NCBI GenBank assembly: GCA_937916565.1
Contig: CALFSR010000055.1
Span: 1 to 16,963 of the forward strand
Length of the DNA: 16,963 nt
Source of the DNA: an uncultured Bacillota bacterium
GTDB taxonomy: Bacteria; Bacillota; Limnochordia; Limnochordales; ZCTH02-B6
Direction: 5' to 3'
The position numbers and the translations under genes were made by a program. The notes below the pieces were generated by a model that was given only the letters and a program-made list of their open reading frames with translations, searched no databases and had not been told where the DNA came from. Below are positions 7,271 to 13,681 of the stretch, one piece after another; position 1 is the first letter of the stretch; the number at the start of each line of letters is the position of its first letter.

Positions 7271-7999
7271 GTGATAGCGATCTTGACCGACTTCGGCCAA
7301 TCCGAGTACGTGGGCATCATGCGGGGCGTCATCATGCGCCACGCGCCCCAGGCCGTCGTCTGTGACCTGTACAACGAAGTCGAGGCCCAGTCGGTGCGGG
7401 AGGGGGCATGGGTGCTCCTGACCGCCTACCGGCATTTCCCGCCCGGCACGGTGTTTCTGTGCGTGGTCGACCCCGGCGTCGGCTCGGATCGCCAAGCGCT
7501 GGCCGTGCGGACGAAAAACTACTTCTTTGTCGGCCCTGACAACGGTCTGCTTTATCCCGCGATTATGGACGACGGAATCGAGGAAGTCGTCGACCTTCCC
7601 ATCCCGCCGGGCGCGTCGTACACCTTCCATGGGCGGGACGTGTTTGCCCCTGCCGCGGCAAAGCTCGCCTCGGGCTGGGCCGTGTCAGACCTCGGCCGTC
7701 CGGCGGCCATCAAGGTGCCGCTGACCTTTCACCGGCTCGGCCGCGAGGGGGAAATCGTGCGGGTGGACCGGTTCGGCAACATCATCACCAACCTCCCCCA
7801 CACCGGCCAGCATGAATACCGGGTCATCGTCGAGAGCTACCGCCGGGTGCTGCCGTTTGCCCGCACGTATGCCGAGGCGCCCCGGGGGCAACTGTTTGTA
7901 ATCGAAGGATCCGCCGGAACCCTTGAGATCAGCCTCAAGAACGGCAGCGCATGGTCAGTCATGGACGTCCCCTTGGGCGGGCACATCATCCTCGAGTGA
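7271..7999 (+). CDS. SAM hydroxide adenosyltransferase (DUF62 family)
   Basis: This 242-residue protein belongs to the family that splits S-adenosylmethionine with water to adenosine and methionine; fluorinases and chlorinases are relatives. The hydrolase Asp-Arg-His set is present: Asp67 and Arg74 in DPGVGSDR, and His120 in FHGRDVFAPAAA. Asp6 in LTDFG and the FVGPDNGLL block complete the N-terminal domain. The C-terminal beta-barrel domain shows DRFGNIITN and ends EGSAGTLEISLKNGSA. The halogenase-specific loop is not evident, so hydrolysis is the better guess. GTG 7271 has a fine Shine-Dalgarno (GGAGGG, 6 bases away), and the protein then starts with VIAILTDFG as the family does; the open frame back to 7175 is not conserved-looking. 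Adenosine made here could be a substrate for the adenosine deaminase encoded at 4025. Its 3' end overlaps the opposite gene by 45 bases. Confidence 0.9.
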   Translation: MIAILTDFGQSEYVGIMRGVIMRHAPQAVVCDLYNEVEAQSVREGAWVLLTAYRHFPPGTVFLCVVDPGVGSDRQALAVRTKNYFFVGPDNGLLYPAIMDDGIEEVVDLPIPPGASYTFHGRDVFAPAAAKLASGWAVSDLGRPAAIKVPLTFHRLGREGEIVRVDRFGNIITNLPHTGQHEYRVIVESYRRVLPFARTYAEAPRGQLFVIEGSAGTLEISLKNGSAWSVMDVPLGGHIILE

Positions 8000-8635
8000 A
8001 GCCGGCGGGAGCAGCAGGTCCTCGGGCGCGGCGCCGACCAGAGCGAGTCCCGGTCCCCCGGCGGCGAAGACATCGTCCCGGTTCGGCAGGCGGACGTAGT
8101 ATGTCGGATAGTCGCCCACCATGACGGCCGTCGCCTCACCGACCCACAGCTCCAGGGGCCTTGCTTCCGGCCCGTCGAGGCGGATGACGAGCCGCCGCCG
8201 CGGCGGCTCGAGCCCAAACGCGGAAGGGTCCGCGTCTTCCTCATCGATCTCGACCCGGCGGAACGCGCGTAGGTCGGCGAGGGACAAGACGGCCTCCGCG
8301 ATGCGCCCTTCGTCAAGGGGGGCGCCGGACGGCACGGCGAGCTCCCACCCGATCCCGGCGATCGGGTCCCTCATCTGGGCGCCGTCGTCGTGCGAGGGGC
8401 TCGTCGTTTCCGGCCGAACCGGCGCACCGATGCGCACCAGGTGCAGGCGGACGCCGTCCTCGTCTTCGACGACGATCTCGGCGGCGTCTCGTGCGTCAAA
8501 GGAGAGCAGGTGCAGATCCGGCGGGGCGACTTCCTGGAGGGCTTCCGTGGAAACCGGGCTGCCGGCCATGAACTTTGCAGCGACGGCCAGGGCGCCGGCG
8601 ATGAGCAGCACCAGCAGCCAGCGGGCGTTGGACAC
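7955..8635 (-). CDS. Membrane-anchored DUF4340-type protein
   Basis: This is a 226-residue protein with one N-terminal hydrophobic segment (about residues 6-23, WLLVLLIAGALAVAAKF), so it is probably membrane-anchored or exported. The rest fits the DUF4340 pattern: a WELAVPSGAPLDEGRIAEAVLSLADLRAFR segment, then DPSAFGLEPPRRRLVIRL, a strand-rich ELWVGEA block and DYPTYYVRLP. The family's biochemical function is unknown; members often sit beside GldG-type ABC transporter auxiliary genes, which are absent here. GTG 8635 is chosen because GGAGG lies 9 bases upstream and the membrane anchor follows at once. The open frame continues antisense through tdh to 9817, but that part is shadow sequence. 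A good promoter lies at 8688-8716. The 3' end overlaps the SAM-hydrolase gene tail to tail. Confidence 0.8.
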   Translation of the reverse strand: MSNARWLLVLLIAGALAVAAKFMAGSPVSTEALQEVAPPDLHLLSFDARDAAEIVVEDEDGVRLHLVRIGAPVRPETTSPSHDDGAQMRDPIAGIGWELAVPSGAPLDEGRIAEAVLSLADLRAFRRVEIDEEDADPSAFGLEPPRRRLVIRLDGPEARPLELWVGEATAVMVGDYPTYYVRLPNRDDVFAAGGPGLALVGAAPEDLLLPPASLEDDVPAQGDVHD

Positions 8636-8687
8636 CGCGGCGTGCCTCCTTCTCGGGCATCCCGATGGGTCCAAGGGATGTACACCC

Positions 8688-8716
8688 AGTATAACGAAAC
8701 CCTCCCGCTGGGTAAA
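8688..8716 (-). promoter_or_regulatory. Sigma-A promoter for the DUF4340-type gene
   Basis: On the minus strand TTTACC (8716-8711) and TATACT (8693-8688) are separated by 17 bases. Transcription would begin near 8681, about 45 bases before GTG 8635. The same A+T-rich patch reads TATAAC (8690-8695) on the plus strand, which might act as a -10 for tdh, but no matching -35 is seen there. Confidence 0.65.
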
Positions 8717-8860
8717 CCCTTGCCGCCGGCCAGGCCGTCGAGCGGGGCGCCGGGCGGCGGGCGCAAAAGCCCTGCCAGCGCCGCTTGGGCGCGCGCTTGC
8801 CCTACGGCGGGCGTAGGATAGTAGGCGGACGTCGGAACGGGAAAGGACAGGAGAGCTGCA

Positions 8861-9898
8861 TTGCCTAAGACCATGCGAGCCTTGCTGAAGTCCCAGGCCG
8901 GGCCGGGGCTCACCCTCGCGGAAGTGCCCGTGCCGCAGCTGGGGCGGCGGGATTGCCTTGTGAAAGTCGAGGCCACCTCTATTTGCGGTACGGACCTGCA
9001 CATCTACCGCTGGGACGCGTGGGCTGCGTCGCGCCTTGAGCCCCCCCTCATCGTCGGCCACGAGTTTTGCGGCCGCGTGGTCGCTGTCGGAGCGGACGTG
9101 ACGGAGGTCGCGGCCGGCGACTACGTGGCGGGGGAGGGGCATCTTTTCTGCGGCCGGTGTTACTTTTGCCAAACCGGCCAAGCCCACATCTGCGCCAGCG
9201 GCCGCATCATCGGCGTCGACACGGACGGTTGTTTTGCCGAGTACATCGCGATGCCCGTGGTGAACTTGTGGAAACTGGACGAGACCATCCCGCCGGCCAT
9301 CGGCGCCATCCATGATCCGCTCGGCAACGCGGTGCACGCCGTTTTCAAGGCGGGTGTATCGGGAGCGAGCGTCGCCGTGGTCGGGTGCGGACCGATTGGC
9401 CTCTGCTCGATTGCCGTCGCGCGGCGGGCCGGCGCGGCCGCCGTCTACGGGGTCGACGTCAATCCCTACCGGCTCGACCTCGCGCATAAGCTCGGCGCGG
9501 ACGCCTGCATCCGCCCCGATACGCAGGACGCCGCGGCGGCCGTGCGGGAGCTGACGGGGGGGCTTGGCGCCGAAGTGGTCCTGGAGATGTCCGGTCATCC
9601 CGCGGGCGTGCGCGCCGCCTTTGAGATGCTGCGCAAGGGCGGCCGCATCGTGCTGCTCGGGATACCGCCCGGGCCGGTGGAGGCGGACCTCAACAACTGG
9701 ATCATTTTCCGCGAAGCCCAGGTGCTCGGAGTCAACGGGCGCCGGATCTTTGACACATGGCACCGCATGGCCGAGCTTTTGCGGGCCGGGCTGGATGTTT
9801 CGCCCGTGGTGACCCACCGCTTTCCCTTGGCGGAGTTTGAGCGGGCTTTCGCGGTGCTGTCAGAAGGCCGCTGCGGGAAGATCGTGCTCGAGCCGTAG
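8861..9898 (+). CDS. tdh: L-threonine 3-dehydrogenase
   Basis: This 345-residue zinc-dependent medium-chain dehydrogenase oxidises L-threonine to 2-amino-3-ketobutyrate with NAD+. Catalytic zinc ligands are Cys42 (ICGTD), His67 and Glu68 (GHEF); the structural zinc site is Cys97, Cys100, Cys103 and Cys111 (CGRCYFC...C). The nucleotide-binding glycine motif is GCGPIG at 175-180. The zinc ligands are offset by four from those I recall for the E. coli enzyme, so the whole N-terminus is collinear. Start: AGGAGAG ends 5 bases before TTG 8861; the next in-frame ATG at 8873 would be 17 bases away, so TTG is preferred. The product of the next gene, Kbl, uses the unstable ketoacid directly, which settles the assignment against sorbitol or butanediol dehydrogenase relatives. 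No convincing promoter was found in the 225-base upstream gap. Confidence 0.94.
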   Translation: MPKTMRALLKSQAGPGLTLAEVPVPQLGRRDCLVKVEATSICGTDLHIYRWDAWAASRLEPPLIVGHEFCGRVVAVGADVTEVAAGDYVAGEGHLFCGRCYFCQTGQAHICASGRIIGVDTDGCFAEYIAMPVVNLWKLDETIPPAIGAIHDPLGNAVHAVFKAGVSGASVAVVGCGPIGLCSIAVARRAGAAAVYGVDVNPYRLDLAHKLGADACIRPDTQDAAAAVRELTGGLGAEVVLEMSGHPAGVRAAFEMLRKGGRIVLLGIPPGPVEADLNNWIIFREAQVLGVNGRRIFDTWHRMAELLRAGLDVSPVVTHRFPLAEFERAFAVLSEGRCGKIVLEP

Positions 9899-9948
9899 GC
9901 AGTGCACTCGGCCGCGCTCCCAACATGGACGGAAAGGGGAGACAAGCG

Positions 9949-11142
9949 ATGCAGGACGCCTTGCAAGCCAGCGCCCTGGGGTTTTTGGCTGACGAGATCG
10001 CCCAGATGAAGGCGCAAGGTGTATTTCGTTACCCGCGGGTCATCGAGGGGCCCCAGGGCCCACGGGCCGTCATCGACGGCAAAGAGGTCGTCAACCTGTC
10101 TTCCAACAACTACTTGGGGTTGGCCAACCACCCCCGGCTGCGGGAGGCCGCGCTGCGGGCCATTGAGGAGTACGGCGCAGGCACGGCTTCGGTGCGGACC
10201 ATCGCCGGCACCATGAGCCTCCATGCGGAGCTGGAGCGGCGGCTCGCGGCTTTCAAGCGCACCGAAGCGGCCCTCGTCTTCCAATCGGGCTTTACGGCCA
10301 ACGCGGGCACGGTGGCGGCCATCCTGGGACGCGAGGACGTTATCATCAGCGACGAGCTCAATCACGCCAGCATCATCGACGGCTGCCGCCTGAGCCGGGC
10401 GGAGATCAAAGTATTCCCGCACAAGGACGTGGCCGCCATGCGGCGGCTGCTGGAGGAAACCCGCGGCGCCCGCCGGGTCTTGGTCATCACCGACGGCGTC
10501 TTTAGCATGGACGGCGACATCGCGCCGTTGCCCGACATCGTGGAGGTGGCCAAAGAGTACGGCGCCATCACGATGGTCGACGACGCCCATGCGAGCGGCG
10601 TCTTGGGGACCAACGGCCGGGGCACCGTCGACCACTTCGGCCTGCACGGGCTGGTGGACATCCAGGTGGGGACGCTTTCGAAAGCCATCGGCGTGCTCGG
10701 CGGCTACGTGGCGGGGAGCAAGCTCCTCATTGACTACCTGATCCAGCGGGCGCGGCCGTTCCTCTTCAGCACCTCCCATCCGCCGGCGGTTACGGCGGCC
10801 TGCCTTGCGGCCCTCGACCTCTTGGAAACCGACGCGTCGCTGACGGAGCGGCTCTGGAACAACGCCCGGTACTTCCGGGACGGGCTCGCCGACGCCGGTT
10901 TCGATGTCCGAAGCAGCGAGACGCCCATCATCCCCGTCGTCGTGGGCGAGGGCGAGCGGGCGATGCGATTGAGCGACCGGCTCTTCGAAGAGGGAGTCTT
11001 CGCACAAGGAATTGCGTTTCCGACCGTGCCCCGGGGCAAGGCGCGGGTGCGCACCATCGTCACCGCCGCTCACACCAAGGACGACTTGGATGAGGCGCTG
11101 GCCGCCTTTCGCAAAGTCGGGCGCGAGCTAGGCATCATTTGA
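9949..11142 (+). CDS. kbl: Glycine C-acetyltransferase (2-amino-3-ketobutyrate CoA ligase)
   Basis: This 397-residue PLP enzyme cleaves 2-amino-3-ketobutyrate with CoA to glycine and acetyl-CoA, completing threonine breakdown begun by Tdh. It is an alpha-oxoamine synthase: NNYLGLANHP near the N-terminus, a GTASVRTIAGT substrate loop, LNHASIIDG, VDDAHASGVLG at 210-220 (PLP-contacting Asp and His214), and the PLP lysine Lys245 in GTLSKAIGVLGGY. Its length matches Kbl. 8-Amino-7-oxononanoate synthase (BioF) is the closest alternative, but the tdh neighbour 50 bases upstream decides for Kbl. ATG 9949 is preceded by AAAGGGGAG at 7 bases. An in-frame ATG at 9925 lies upstream of that Shine-Dalgarno and is rejected. 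A strong hairpin follows the stop. Confidence 0.93.
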   Translation: MQDALQASALGFLADEIAQMKAQGVFRYPRVIEGPQGPRAVIDGKEVVNLSSNNYLGLANHPRLREAALRAIEEYGAGTASVRTIAGTMSLHAELERRLAAFKRTEAALVFQSGFTANAGTVAAILGREDVIISDELNHASIIDGCRLSRAEIKVFPHKDVAAMRRLLEETRGARRVLVITDGVFSMDGDIAPLPDIVEVAKEYGAITMVDDAHASGVLGTNGRGTVDHFGLHGLVDIQVGTLSKAIGVLGGYVAGSKLLIDYLIQRARPFLFSTSHPPAVTAACLAALDLLETDASLTERLWNNARYFRDGLADAGFDVRSSETPIIPVVVGEGERAMRLSDRLFEEGVFAQGIAFPTVPRGKARVRTIVTAAHTKDDLDEALAAFRKVGRELGII

Positions 11143-11149
11143 GGAGATC

Positions 11150-11175
11150 GGCGGCGCGCCCACGGGGGCGCCGCC
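11150..11175 (+). terminator. GC-rich hairpin after kbl
   Basis: GGCGGC (11150-11155) pairs with GCCGCC (11170-11175). The stem continues, across a 2-base bulge, with four further G-C pairs closing an ACGG loop (11162-11165). It starts 8 bases after the kbl stop. The sequence after it is not T-rich, so it is not a classical intrinsic terminator, although its position and stability fit the end of the tdh-kbl transcript. Confidence 0.4.
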
Positions 11176-11222
11176 GGCGGGCATCCCGTCCCGGGGTCCG
11201 TCTCCCACGGCTTGGCCAACAG

Positions 11223-11231
11223 TGCTATACT
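11223..11231 (+). promoter_or_regulatory. Extended -10 promoter element for the gene at 11267
   Basis: TGCTATACT combines a TGN extension with a near-consensus -10 (TATACT, 11226-11231). No good -35 lies 16-18 bases upstream, as is common for extended -10 promoters. Transcription would start near 11238, about 30 bases before ATG 11267. Confidence 0.5.
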
Positions 11232-11266
11232 GTGGGGAGTGGACTGGGACGTGGGAGGCGAGGCAC

Positions 11267-12094
11267 ATGCGGTTTGTGGTTGAAAACGGGCACTTGACGG
11301 TTTACGCGGACGTGGAGGAACTGGCCGCGGGAATCGATCCGGGTGTCCATGCGGGCCGCGAAGTGCAGGTAATTTCCATTCCCTTGGAGATGGGCACCAA
11401 CAACGAGATAATCGTGGAGCCGCTCGCGCAGGGCATCGCCTCCGTGCTGGAGGCCGGCTGGCAGACGTCCGCCGCCAAAGTGCGGGACGTCGTCGTCGTC
11501 ACCGAGCACCCGGGCGGCGCTTACAGCTGGCTGTCCCTTTTGCGCACCGGCGGGTGCGAGGGTGTCAATATCCTCGATGCCACGCTGGACATGGGCGTCC
11601 ACTTCATCATGAACCACGAAGACCAGGAGCGGCACTTGGGCTCCTGGGAATACCAGGCCATTACGCCGGAGGACGGCTTCGCCCTCGAGGTTTGCCAGGC
11701 GCTCCTGGAAAGCATCAACGTGCCGCCGCTTTTCGCCGACAGCGACCTCCTAAAAGAGGAAGACGACGAGGTACGGGACGAGGGTGCGGCGCGTCTTTCG
11801 TGGCAGGACTACGAGGAGCGGTACGGCATGTCCACCCAAGAGCTGATGCAGCGGCTCGCGGCAGGCGAGGAAGAGATCCGTACGCCGGCCCAGTGGGAGG
11901 AGAAGGCCGACTGGCTTTGGTCGTACGAGGACTATTTGCGGGAGCAGTGGCGTCGGACGGTGGTGGATCATCTTTCCGGGGAGCTGCAGGCTCTACGCCG
12001 CCGGCTTGAGGATCTGGAAGCCGAACGCCAGCGGGCGGGGGACGCCATCGCCCGCCTGGAGGAACAGGGAGCGCGCTTCGCGGAGGACAGCTGA
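11267..12094 (+). CDS. Unknown protein with C-terminal coiled coil (275 aa)
   Basis: I do not recognise the family. The 275-residue product is acidic, soluble-looking and without a signal peptide. Residues 1-155 read as an alpha/beta domain with alternating hydrophobic strands (REVQVISIPLEMGTNNEI, VRDVVVVTEHPGG, GVNILDATLDMGVHFIMN). Residues 160-180 form an acidic linker rich in Glu and Asp. Residues 180-230 are Trp- and Glu-rich (LSWQDYEERYGMS, PAQWEEKADWLWSYEDYLREQW), and 235-272 make a heptad-like coiled coil (LSGELQALRRRLEDLEAER). A coiled-coil end suggests self-assembly or a partner. ATG 11267 has GGGAGG 8 bases upstream; an earlier in-frame GTG at 11222 lies before the promoter's -10 and is rejected. 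It sits alone between kbl and the nuo operon with its own promoter, so neighbours give no functional clue. Confidence 0.8.
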   Translation: MRFVVENGHLTVYADVEELAAGIDPGVHAGREVQVISIPLEMGTNNEIIVEPLAQGIASVLEAGWQTSAAKVRDVVVVTEHPGGAYSWLSLLRTGGCEGVNILDATLDMGVHFIMNHEDQERHLGSWEYQAITPEDGFALEVCQALLESINVPPLFADSDLLKEEDDEVRDEGAARLSWQDYEERYGMSTQELMQRLAAGEEEIRTPAQWEEKADWLWSYEDYLREQWRRTVVDHLSGELQALRRRLEDLEAERQRAGDAIARLEEQGARFAEDS

Positions 12095-12129
12095 CGGTGG
12101 CAGCTCCCCGGCCCGCGCCCGGGTTAGCC

Positions 12130-12159
12130 TTTACAACGGCGTCGCGGCTATGTTATGAT
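12130..12159 (+). promoter_or_regulatory. Sigma-A promoter of the nuo operon
   Basis: TTTACA (12130-12135) and TATGAT (12154-12159) are 18 bases apart, and TG at 12151-12152 extends the -10. Transcription would start near 12166, giving a leader of about 79 bases before nuoA that contains the Rex-like dyad. Confidence 0.7.
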
Positions 12160-12201
12160 GGCGGCGACAACGCCGAGCGCGGGCTGTTTTTCTGCGCATG
12201 G

Positions 12202-12219
12202 TTGTGATGATTTTCACAA
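12202..12219. promoter_or_regulatory. Rex-type operator in the nuo leader
   Basis: TTGTGATGATTTTCACAA is an 18-base dyad with perfect TTGTGA/TCACAA arms. It differs from the Rex consensus TTGTGAANNNNTTCACAA at one defined position. Rex is a repressor released from DNA by a high NADH/NAD+ ratio. The site begins about 36 bases after the predicted start of transcription, where a bound repressor would block elongation or initiation of nuo. The core TGTGA-N6-TCACA also suits Crp/Fnr-family proteins, so the factor is inferred; the outer T/A and inner T bases favour Rex. Confidence 0.7.
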
Positions 12220-12244
12220 ATTCCGGCCGAGGGTGGCGATAGCG

Positions 12245-12595
12245 GTGCACACGTACGTGCCGTTGTTGATCTACATGGGCGTGGCCCTCGCGATTCCGCT
12301 GGCCATTACACTCTTGGTGGAAACCATCAGTTCTCGCCGGCCTGATCCGGCGAAGTACGTGCCCTACGAGTCCGGCTACCCCACCACTGCCCTGCGGGGC
12401 CGGTTTCCCGTCAAGTTCTACGTGATCGCCATGCTGTTCGTGATCTTTGACGTGGAAGCGGCAGCCTTTTACTCCTGGGCGGTCATGCTCCGGGAGCTCG
12501 GCACGTACGGCTTGGCGGCGATGGCCCTGTTTCTGATCGTGTTCGTGCTGGGCGACCTGTACGTGTGGAAAAAGGGGGGGTTCGAATGGAAATGA
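12245..12595 (+). CDS. nuoA: NADH-quinone oxidoreductase subunit A
   Basis: This 116-residue membrane subunit of complex I has three hydrophobic segments (about residues 5-25, 60-80 and 88-108). The conserved loop between the first two reads KYVPYESGYP, then RFPVKFYVIAMLFVIFDVEAAAFYSWA, the hallmark of NuoA. It helps form the quinone-site and proton-channel junction in the membrane. GTG 12245 is chosen because GAGGGTGG lies 8 bases upstream and the first membrane segment follows. The frame is open from 12155, but that ATG overlaps the promoter's -10. It is the first gene of the operon. Its stop overlaps the region of the nuoB start. Confidence 0.95.
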   Translation: MHTYVPLLIYMGVALAIPLAITLLVETISSRRPDPAKYVPYESGYPTTALRGRFPVKFYVIAMLFVIFDVEAAAFYSWAVMLRELGTYGLAAMALFLIVFVLGDLYVWKKGGFEWK

Positions 12596-13065
12596 CCAAC
12601 AACCAGTTTTTCCTCACGACCGTTGAAAAGTTCGTCCGCTGGGCGCAGAAGTCGTCCATGTGGCCGCTGACCTTTGGACTGGCCTGTTGCGCGATCGAGA
12701 TGATGCAGCTCGTTTCGCCCCGCTACGACATGGCCCAGTTCGGAGGAGAAGTGTTCCGCAGCACCCCCCGGCAGGCGGACTTGATGATTGTGTCCGGGCG
12801 GCTGTCCAACAAGATGGTGCCCGTGATCGAGCAGGTGTACCGGCAGATGCCGGATCCCAAGTGGGTCGTGGCCATGGGCGCGTGCGCGTCCAGCGGCGGT
12901 ATTTTTGACAACTACGCCATCGTTCAAGGCGTGGATGAAGTGCTACCGGTGGACATTTACGTGCCGGGATGCCCGCCGACGCCCGATGCGGTGGTGTACG
13001 CCGTGTTGCAGCTGCACGACGCCATCCAGAAGGGTCAGGCCCACGGTGGAGTGATGCGTGCGTGA
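12586..13065 (+). CDS. nuoB: NADH-quinone oxidoreductase subunit B
   Basis: This 159-residue peripheral subunit carries the terminal iron-sulfur cluster N2 that hands electrons to quinone. All four ligands are present: adjacent Cys34 and Cys35 (GLACCAIEMM), Cys100 (GACAS) and Cys129 (PGCPP). ATG 12586 lies 5 bases after a run AAGGGGGGG; a second in-frame ATG at 12592 is 11 bases from it and overlaps the nuoA stop as ATGA, so either may be used. An in-frame GTG/ATG further upstream would sit inside the Shine-Dalgarno run. Confidence 0.96.
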   Translation: MEMTNNQFFLTTVEKFVRWAQKSSMWPLTFGLACCAIEMMQLVSPRYDMAQFGGEVFRSTPRQADLMIVSGRLSNKMVPVIEQVYRQMPDPKWVVAMGACASSGGIFDNYAIVQGVDEVLPVDIYVPGCPPTPDAVVYAVLQLHDAIQKGQAHGGVMRA

Positions 13066-13679
13066 GCGGGCGCCGGAAGTACCCTCAAGCGTATGCGGGC
13101 GGTGCGGAGGCCCTGGCCCACGTGCGGGACGAAATCGTGCCCGCCCTCGAGGCGGCGTTCCCGGGCGGCGTGACCCCGCTTGTGCCTTCTTTCGATCAGC
13201 CGCAGGTTCAGGTGGCACCGGACCGGCTGGCCGCGGTCGCCCGCTGGCTCAAGGACCGTGGCTTCAACATGCTCGTGGACGTGGGCGGCGTTGACTACTT
13301 GCCCCGCACGCCCCGATATGAAGTCGTGTACCACCTTCTCGCCTTGCCCCAGCTGTGGCGGCTCCGCCTGCGGGTGCCCGTGGAGGAGGACGAACTGGAA
13401 GTTCCCACGGTCAGCGACCTTTGGCCCGCTGCCGAAGCGGCGGAGCGTGAAGTGTGGGACTTGTTCGGGATACGCTTCGCCGGCCATCCCAACCTGACCC
13501 GGATTCTGATGCCCGATGACTGGGTAGGCCATCCGCTGCGGAAGGACTACCCGATCCAGGGCCCCCGGGCCAGCCTGCCGGCCTTCGCGGCCGAGCGCAA
13601 TCGTTACCATGCCCCCAAGCTCCCCGGCGACCCGCCCGGTACGGCGGGCTGGCCGGGCGGCGCGAAAGGCGGGAACTGA
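13062..13679 (+). CDS. nuoC: NADH-quinone oxidoreductase subunit C
   Basis: This 205-residue protein corresponds to the 30-kDa subunit of the hydrophilic arm, which binds next to NuoD and carries no cofactor. The family block is clear: EREVWDLFGIRFAGHPNLTR then ILMPDDWVGHPLRKDYPIQG (about residues 125-165). The start GTG 13062 overlaps the nuoB stop (GTGA), with GGTGGAG about 10 bases upstream; the longer frame from 12969 lies inside nuoB and is rejected. The C-terminal 30 residues are Gly/Pro-rich and probably disordered. It is a separate gene, not the nuoCD fusion seen in enterobacteria. Confidence 0.94.
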   Translation: MSGRRKYPQAYAGGAEALAHVRDEIVPALEAAFPGGVTPLVPSFDQPQVQVAPDRLAAVARWLKDRGFNMLVDVGGVDYLPRTPRYEVVYHLLALPQLWRLRLRVPVEEDELEVPTVSDLWPAAEAAEREVWDLFGIRFAGHPNLTRILMPDDWVGHPLRKDYPIQGPRASLPAFAAERNRYHAPKLPGDPPGTAGWPGGAKGGN

Positions 13680-13681
13680 GT

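Noticed and set aside
8797..8824. TTGCCC with TAGTAG as a tdh promoter
   Set aside because: Both hexamers match the consensus poorly; I could not support a tdh promoter in 8636-8860.
8636..9817. N-terminal extension of the DUF4340 frame through tdh
   Set aside because: The extension is antisense to tdh with shadow composition. A clear GGAGG and GTG at 8635 precede the membrane anchor, and a promoter lies at 8688-8716.
9595..11073. Long minus-strand open frame (492 codons) opposite tdh and kbl
   Set aside because: It mirrors two well-identified genes, is rich in His, Arg, Gly and Asp with no hydrophobic core or known motif, and has no ribosome binding site. It is a shadow caused by high G+C.
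12107..12123. CCCGG/CCGGG dyad after the gene at 11267 as terminator
   Set aside because: Only five pairs with a seven-base GC-rich loop and no real T-tract; this is expected by chance at this base composition.
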